Part shown: positions 15,407 through 19,923 of the stretch, piece by piece
Layout: every line of letters begins with the position of its first letter
Position numbering within the stretch: position 1 is the stretch's first letter
Assembly (NCBI GenBank): GCA_041481445.1
Contig: JBGPBV010000129.1
Location: forward strand, 1-19,923
Reading direction: 5' to 3'
Length of the DNA stretch: 19,923 bases
DNA from: AA29 sp041481445
GTDB lineage: Bacteria; Acidobacteriota; Vicinamibacteria; Fen-336
Notes under the pieces: generated by a model
Seen by the model: the letters and a program-made list of their open reading frames with translations, nothing else
The model's database searches: none
What the model was told of the DNA's origin: nothing
Translations under genes and position numbers: made by a program

Positions 15407-18270
15407 GGCTGGGCCAGCCCGTGGACGACGGCGTCGGCTACGGCGCGGCGCACTTCGCGAATGGCGTTGTTCTCCCTTGTCGGATGGACGCGGTTGGTGA
15501 GGAGGACGACGAAGAGCTTGCGGTCGGGGTCCATCCACATCGAGGTCCCGGTGAACCCGGTGTGGCCGAAGGAGCGGGGACCCAGCAGGCTGCCCGCCGA
15601 GGAATTCTCGCTGACGGTGTCCCAGCCGAGGGCGCGGCTGGAGTCGGGGACGCCCGCCCGCTTCGTGAAGCGCTCCACCGTCTCCCGCGAGACGATGCGC
15701 TGCTGCTCGAACACGCCGCCGTCGAGGAGCATCTGGGCGAAGCGCGCGAGATCGGGGGCGGTGCCGAAGAGCCCGGCGTGGGGGGCGACGCCTCCGAGGG
15801 CGGCCGCGTTCTCGTCGTGGACCTCCCCCCGGACCACGCGGCCGCGCCAGGGGTCGTTCTCGGTGGGGGCGATGCGCGCGAGCAGCTCGGGGCCGGGGAG
15901 GTACGTCGTGTCCTTCATGCCGAGCGGCCCCAGCAGGCGCGTCCGGGCGAAGGACCGGAGGTCCTGGCCGGCCACGCGCTCGAGGATCTCGCCGAGCAGG
16001 ATCACGCCGAGGTCGCTGTAGACCGACTTCGTGCCCGGCTCGTAGACGAGGTCCATGGCCACGATGCGCTGGAGGTAGGCCGCCTTGCCCCGCATCTCCT
16101 TGAAGAGCGGCGCCCACCAGTCGATCCCGGAGGAGTGGGTCAGCAGGTGCCAGACCGTCACCTTGTCCTTCGCCCCTCCGTGGAACTCGGGGACGAACGC
16201 GGAGACGGGCTTGCCGATGTCGAGCTTGCCCTCGTCGACGAGGATCATGGCCATCGTGGTCGTGACGATCACCTTGGTGAGGCTGGCCAGGTCGTACATC
16301 GTGTCCGGGCGGACGGGCGCCGCCTCCGGGTCGTAGGAGAGACGGCCGAAGGCCTGGAGGTGCGCGAGCACGCCCTCCCGGCCCACGGCGACCACCCCGC
16401 CCGGGAACGCCCGCGCGGCCACCGCGGCCTCGACCACGCGGTCCAGCTCGGCCAGGCCGTCGGGACGGAAGCCCGCCTCCGCGGGCGAGCCCGCGCGCAG
16501 GGTCATCTCGTGCCTCGGTATCTGGAGCCCATCGCCGTAGGCGTAGAAGCCGGGAAGCGAGACCGGCACCTTCCCGCCCACAGCATACTCTCCGAGCACG
16601 GCCCCGATGGCCGCGCGCTGGCTCGACTCCGCCGCCCCGTAGGCGCACACGTAGGCGGAGACGGTCGGCACCTGGCGGAGCAGGTAGGGACTGCCGAAGG
16701 AGACGAGCACGACCGGACGCCCGGCCGCCTGCAGGTCGCGCAGGAGCCGGGCGTGGCTCTCCGCCATGTCCGCGTTGCCCTTGTAGGCGGCCACGCGCAC
16801 GAAGGCGGAGGCGACCACGTGCGTGAAGCCGGAGGCGGAGGCCACGATGCGGGCGGCGGTGTCCGCCGACACCTCCGGTCCGAGCACGATCGTCTGGGCG
16901 GGGATGCGGCGCGCAGCCAGCTCGTTCTCGGGGATCCCCACGATCGCGTCGTTGCGGGCGTCGCTGGAGAGGACGAGGTGCAGGATCTTCAGGGGATCCT
17001 CGGCGCGCAGGGGCAGCACGCCGCCCTCGTTGCGCAGGACGGTGATCGACCGCCGCGCCACGTCCAGGGCCTTGGCCACGTCCTCCGGGCGGTCCACCGC
17101 CTCCATGGTCGAGGAGTCGACCGTCTTCTTGCGGTCGAGGCCGAGCCGTTCCTTGGCCTGCAGGATGCGCGTGACCGATTCGTCGATGCGGGAGAGGGGC
17201 AAGCGGCCCTCGCGCACCTCGCGCACGATCGCCTCGATGGCCACGCCGGGGTCGGGGGGAAGCAGGATCATGTCCGCCCCCGCCCGCACCGCGCGCACCG
17301 CCGCCTCTCCCGTCCAGGCCGCGCGCACGCCCTGCATCTCCATGGCGTCCGTGACCATGAGGCCCGCGAAGCCGAGGCTTTTCCGCAGCTCGCCCGCGAT
17401 GGGCTCGGACAGGGTCGCGGGGGCGCCGGTGGGATCGAGGGCGGGCACCGCGATGTGGCCGAGCATGACCGCGTCCACTCCGGCCGCGATCGCGTCCCGG
17501 AACGGACGCAGCTCGACCCGGTCCAGGCGCTCGCGGTCGGCGCTGATGGTGGCGAGCTGGAGGTGGCTGTCGGCGGCGGTGTCGCCGTGGCCCGGGTAGT
17601 GCTTGACCGTGGCCAGCAGGCCCCCTTCGTGCGCCCCCTTCACGAAGGCGGCGGTCATGCGGCCGACCAGCTCGGGGTCCTCCCCGTAGGAGCGGACGTT
17701 GATGATCGGGTTGGCGGGGTTGCTGTTGACGTCGGCCACGGGCGCAAACGCCCAGTGCACGCCGAGGGCGCGCCCCTCGCGCGCGGTCACCTGCCCCGTG
17801 AAGCGCGCGTCGTCCTCGGAGCGCGTGGCTCCCACCGCCATCGCGCTCGGCAGGGGGACCACGCCGCGACGGATGCGGAAGTTCATCCCGCGCTCCATGT
17901 CGGCCGCGACCAGGAGCGGCACGTCGGAGGACTGCTGCAGCGCGTTGAGGAGGATGGGCAGCGAGCCGACCTCGGACTCGAACACCACCACGCAGCCGAC
18001 CTTGAGGCGGCGCACCTGGTCGAGCAGGGACTGGAAGTCCTCCGAGCGGCGGTGCTGGTAGAGGCCGAACGCGCGCACGCCGATCATCTGCGCGACCTTC
18101 TGGGACAAGGTCAGGCGGGCCAGGGTGCGGCGGGCCCATTCGCGGGAGGCAGGAGCGGACGGCTTGCCCGCACCCGCGGCGACGGGCGCGGCCGCGTGGG
18201 GCGCCGCCGCGTGCGGCAGGGCCAGGGCCGCGGCCAGGCCGAGGACGAGGACGGCGGCCCAGCGCCTCAT
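15403..18270 (-). CDS. Exported GH3 beta-N-acetylglucosaminidase (NagZ-like) fused to class-C beta-lactamase/serine hydrolase domain
   Basis: A 955-residue two-enzyme fusion. A signal peptide (MRRWAAVLVLGLAAALALPH) precedes a GH3 barrel (about 45-370) with the NagZ signature: Lys223 in KHYPGHGDT, the loop Asp234-Ser-His236 whose His is the unusual acid/base of NagZ enzymes, and nucleophile Asp308 in VTDAMEMQGV. A GH3 C-terminal alpha/beta domain (about 380-570; VSFGSPYLLRQVPTV) follows, as in the two-domain B. subtilis NagZ. The last third (about 590-955) is a serine beta-lactamase-like domain with SLTK (Ser663, Lys666), YSD (Tyr751) and HTG (His903). The GH3 part should remove non-reducing GlcNAc from peptidoglycan fragments; the serine domain could be a peptidase, esterase or beta-lactamase, which sequence does not settle. 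The ATG overlaps the upstream stop (ATGA). Such fusions are known, mostly in Bacteroidota and relatives. Confidence 0.92.
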   Translation of the reverse strand: MRRWAAVLVLGLAAALALPHAAAPHAAAPVAAGAGKPSAPASREWARRTLARLTLSQKVAQMIGVRAFGLYQHRRSEDFQSLLDQVRRLKVGCVVVFESEVGSLPILLNALQQSSDVPLLVAADMERGMNFRIRRGVVPLPSAMAVGATRSEDDARFTGQVTAREGRALGVHWAFAPVADVNSNPANPIINVRSYGEDPELVGRMTAAFVKGAHEGGLLATVKHYPGHGDTAADSHLQLATISADRERLDRVELRPFRDAIAAGVDAVMLGHIAVPALDPTGAPATLSEPIAGELRKSLGFAGLMVTDAMEMQGVRAAWTGEAAVRAVRAGADMILLPPDPGVAIEAIVREVREGRLPLSRIDESVTRILQAKERLGLDRKKTVDSSTMEAVDRPEDVAKALDVARRSITVLRNEGGVLPLRAEDPLKILHLVLSSDARNDAIVGIPENELAARRIPAQTIVLGPEVSADTAARIVASASGFTHVVASAFVRVAAYKGNADMAESHARLLRDLQAAGRPVVLVSFGSPYLLRQVPTVSAYVCAYGAAESSQRAAIGAVLGEYAVGGKVPVSLPGFYAYGDGLQIPRHEMTLRAGSPAEAGFRPDGLAELDRVVEAAVAARAFPGGVVAVGREGVLAHLQAFGRLSYDPEAAPVRPDTMYDLASLTKVIVTTTMAMILVDEGKLDIGKPVSAFVPEFHGGAKDKVTVWHLLTHSSGIDWWAPLFKEMRGKAAYLQRIVAMDLVYEPGTKSVYSDLGVILLGEILERVAGQDLRSFARTRLLGPLGMKDTTYLPGPELLARIAPTENDPWRGRVVRGEVHDENAAALGGVAPHAGLFGTAPDLARFAQMLLDGGVFEQQRIVSRETVERFTKRAGVPDSSRALGWDTVSENSSAGSLLGPRSFGHTGFTGTSMWMDPDRKLFVVLLTNRVHPTRENNAIREVRRAVADAVVHGLAQP

Positions 18271-19439
18271 CGGCGGTCGCGCCGTGGCCCGCCGCCCGCC
18301 GCGGCCACCGCGGGCGCGGCGAAGGCTTCGCGGCGCAGCCGGTCCACGTCGGCGGCCACGAACGACTCGTGAGAGAAGAGCACCACGCCGGAGGCGCCCG
18401 CCTCCCGCGCCACCCGTATCTTCTCGACGACGCCGTCGACGGGCAGGCGCCAGGCGCCCACGCCCGCCCAGATCGCCGCCCGCCCGCCCAGGCGCGCCCG
18501 CGCTTGCGCGACCTGGTCGCGGAAGATCCTCGTGTCCTGTGTGTAGGTCATCGGGCAAACGGCGTCGATCACGCCGCGCGCGATCCACTCGGGCCAGGCC
18601 TGGTACTTGTGGTACAGCGCCTGCGCCTGGTCCGCCACCACCGCCGCCGACACGACCAGGCCGGGACGCGACTGCCGCGCGACGCCGCTGAGCCGGAGGG
18701 CCAGGCTGTCGAGGGTCTCGCGCCGGTAGGCACCCCACCCTTCGGGATCGGCGGCCGGACCGCCGAGCAGGTCACGACGGCCACGCCGGGCGCGGAAGGC
18801 CTCGAGGGCCGCGCGCGACCAGTCGTACTCCGGACCGGGGTACCGGATGAAGTCGAGGTGCAGCCCGTCCACCGGATAGGCGCGGAGGAGCTCGGAGACG
18901 ACCTGCTCGAGGTGGACGGCGACACCGGGGGCGGAGGGCGAGAGGTAGAGGCCCTCGGCGTCGCTCTCCTGCCGGTAGCGCTCGATCAAGGGGGCCAGCT
19001 CGGGACCCGGCGTGGCGAGCGCGGCCGCGGCCGCGCCCCTGGGGACCATCAGCCACTCCGGATGACGCACGGCCACGTGGCTGGCCGGGAGCGCCTGGCC
19101 GAAGTGCGCGCAGAGGAGCACGTTCACCCAGGCGTGCACCTGGAGGCCACGGGCGCGCGCGCGAGCCAGAAGGCGGCCGAAGGGGTCGAAATCGGCGGGC
19201 TGCCCCCGCAGCAGGTCGCTGCGCGCCACCAGGCGCGAGTTGTAGAAGGCGTCGCCGCGGCCGCGGACCTGCACGAAGAGCGCGTTGAACCCGCCCCGGG
19301 CCGCCTCGTCCACGACCCGGTCGACGTCCTCCGGCGCCAGGAGGCCGGTGCGAACGACCCACAGACCCCGCATCTCGGCGGGAGCGGAGACCGAAGGGAG
19401 GACGGGACCTAAGAGGAGAAGCGCGAGGAGAGGGATCAT
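18267..19439 (-). CDS. Family 10 glycosyl-hydrolase-like protein (GHL10/DUF187, DigH-like), exported
   Basis: A 390-residue protein with the GHL10 TIM-barrel fold. E. coli DigH, a member of this family, cleaves peptidoglycan glycan strands that have lost their stem peptides. Visible motifs are MRGLWVVR at strand 1, GFNALFVQVRGRGDAFY, GLQVHAWVNVLL, the acidic strand VDGLHLDFIRYPG with the likely catalytic Asp, IDAVCPMTYTQD and GVVLFSHESF. The ATG at 19439 is followed by a hydrophobic export segment (IPLLALLLLGPVLPSVSA) that has no N-terminal positive charge; a GTG seven codons upstream is the alternative start but would lie next to the TATCAT box. It is the first gene of the overlapping three-gene hydrolase unit. 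The C-terminus ends in an Ala/Gly/Arg-rich tail. Substrate assignment to denuded peptidoglycan rests on family and operon context. Confidence 0.85.
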   Translation of the reverse strand: MIPLLALLLLGPVLPSVSAPAEMRGLWVVRTGLLAPEDVDRVVDEAARGGFNALFVQVRGRGDAFYNSRLVARSDLLRGQPADFDPFGRLLARARARGLQVHAWVNVLLCAHFGQALPASHVAVRHPEWLMVPRGAAAAALATPGPELAPLIERYRQESDAEGLYLSPSAPGVAVHLEQVVSELLRAYPVDGLHLDFIRYPGPEYDWSRAALEAFRARRGRRDLLGGPAADPEGWGAYRRETLDSLALRLSGVARQSRPGLVVSAAVVADQAQALYHKYQAWPEWIARGVIDAVCPMTYTQDTRIFRDQVAQARARLGGRAAIWAGVGAWRLPVDGVVEKIRVAREAGASGVVLFSHESFVAADVDRLRREAFAAPAVAAAGGGPRRDRR

Positions 19440-19450
19440 CCCGTAGGGTG

Positions 19451-19456
19451 ATGATA
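19451..19456 (-). promoter_or_regulatory. Candidate -10 box TATCAT upstream of the hydrolase operon
   Basis: The minus strand carries TATCAT, a five-of-six match to TATAAT, ending 11 nt before the ATG at 19439 in the 46-nt gap after the MmcQ/YjbR gene. Transcription would start about 4 nt before the ATG, giving an almost leaderless message, and no Shine-Dalgarno is visible. No acceptable -35 hexamer is seen at 16-18 bp spacing, so the box may be fortuitous and the operon may instead read through from upstream. Confidence 0.3.
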
Positions 19457-19485
19457 CCACGCGGCTTGCCAGGACGCCCTGATCT

Positions 19486-19923
19486 CTACGACAACCTCGG
19501 CTTGCCCGCCGATGATCGCCCGCGTGGCTTCGCGCCGGGCGCCGATCGCGTCGATCCGGACCGCGCCTGGCCGCGTGCCTTCCCAGCCTCGCGAGCGGCG
19601 ATCTGGCGCTTCGACGCCGCCCGCCGCCACGCCTCTTCCAGGAGCCCCTGCGCGACGGCCGGACGAGCCTTGTCCAGCCTCATGACCACCATCGGATACG
19701 GGCGGTAGTGGTCGGTCAGGAAGAAGGCGGTCGGATCCGCTTCGAGCAGGACGTCGCGGTCGAAGAAGTCGATCTTGATGGCCACCGTCTCGCCGTCCTC
19801 ACGCAGCCGGGCCAGGATCCGCTTGCGGACGTACAGCGCGGGCGTCCCGTAGCAGGTGCCCGTCTCGACCCCGGGAAGGCGCGCCGCCCAGGTGACCAGC
19901 GCGGCCCACGTCGTCCCCCGCTT
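19486..19923 (-). CDS. MmcQ/YjbR-family protein, 5'-truncated by the window edge
   Basis: The last 145 residues plus stop of a gene that enters from the right edge. The visible part begins KRGTTWAALVTWAARLPGVE and contains the family pattern ETGTCYGTPALYVRKRILARL, then a beta-sheet with IKIDFFDRDVLLEADPTAFF, followed by TDHYRPYPMVVMRL and LLEEAWRRAASKRQ. MmcQ/YjbR proteins are small (about 110-130 residues) with a DNA-binding-like double-wing fold; their function is mostly unknown. Past the family domain there is a basic, low-complexity tail of about 40 residues rich in Arg, Ala, Gly and Ser, which may contact nucleic acid or be poorly conserved. It lies 46 nt upstream of the GHL10 gene on the same strand, so co-transcription is possible but a functional link is not evident. 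Confidence 0.8.
   Translation of the reverse strand, partial: KRGTTWAALVTWAARLPGVETGTCYGTPALYVRKRILARLREDGETVAIKIDFFDRDVLLEADPTAFFLTDHYRPYPMVVMRLDKARPAVAQGLLEEAWRRAASKRQIAAREAGKARGQARSGSTRSAPGAKPRGRSSAGKPRLS

Noticed and set aside
14084..18139. A single 1351-codon minus-strand frame spanning the GH3 fusion and NamZ-like genes
   Set aside because: Only its last third encodes a recognisable protein (DUF1343). The rest is an out-of-frame reading of the GH3-beta-lactamase gene, which has all its motifs in another frame.
15421..18372. A 983-codon plus-strand frame antisense to the GH3 fusion
   Set aside because: Low-complexity Arg/His/Gly/Val composition and no motifs; a GC-bias shadow of the gene on the minus strand.

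Overview
The window is very GC-rich and densely coded, and looks like a chromosomal segment of a Gram-negative soil or sediment bacterium, most likely an Acidobacteriota-type organism. Four things suggest this: an Oar-like TonB-dependent receptor with an N-terminal carboxypeptidase-regulatory domain and no SusD partner, a giant beta-propeller (Reg_prop/Y_Y_Y) histidine kinase, an HNH protein of a type common in that phylum, and very strong G/C third-position bias. The phylum call is inference from gene families; no rRNA or other marker gene is present.

Left part (1-9878). The 3' end of a type II secretion/type IV pilus ATPase gene (1-1032, +) converges on a two-gene minus-strand unit. That unit is an outer-membrane TonB-dependent receptor (2406-6005) followed 1 nt later by a GH28 polygalacturonase-like enzyme (1034-2404). 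Divergent from it, across a 184-bp control region, are a periplasmic-propeller sensor histidine kinase (6190-9237) and a NarL-type response regulator (9234-9878), overlapping by ATGA. The arrangement reads as a self-contained module that would sense, cut and import a pectin-like polymer.

Middle part (9875-14083). A small membrane-anchored helical protein (minus) shares its stop site CTAG with the response regulator. A divergent 88-codon gene of unknown function has a perfect TATAAT box positioned for a leaderless transcript and is followed by a sodium:solute symporter. A minus-strand HNH-endonuclease-family protein comes next, then a 316-bp stretch in which no confident gene is seen.

Right part (14084-19923). 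A minus-strand operon with 4-nt overlaps encodes, in order of transcription, a GHL10/DigH-like glycan hydrolase, an exported fusion of a NagZ-like GH3 beta-N-acetylglucosaminidase with a class-C beta-lactamase/serine hydrolase domain, and a NamZ-like (DUF1343, GH171) exo-beta-N-acetylmuramidase. Together they could take apart peptidoglycan glycan strands: an endo cut, then alternating removal of GlcNAc and MurNAc. Upstream and cut by the window edge is an MmcQ/YjbR-family gene, which may or may not be part of that transcript.

The two most interesting systems are the divergent pectin module and the three-enzyme peptidoglycan-glycan operon.
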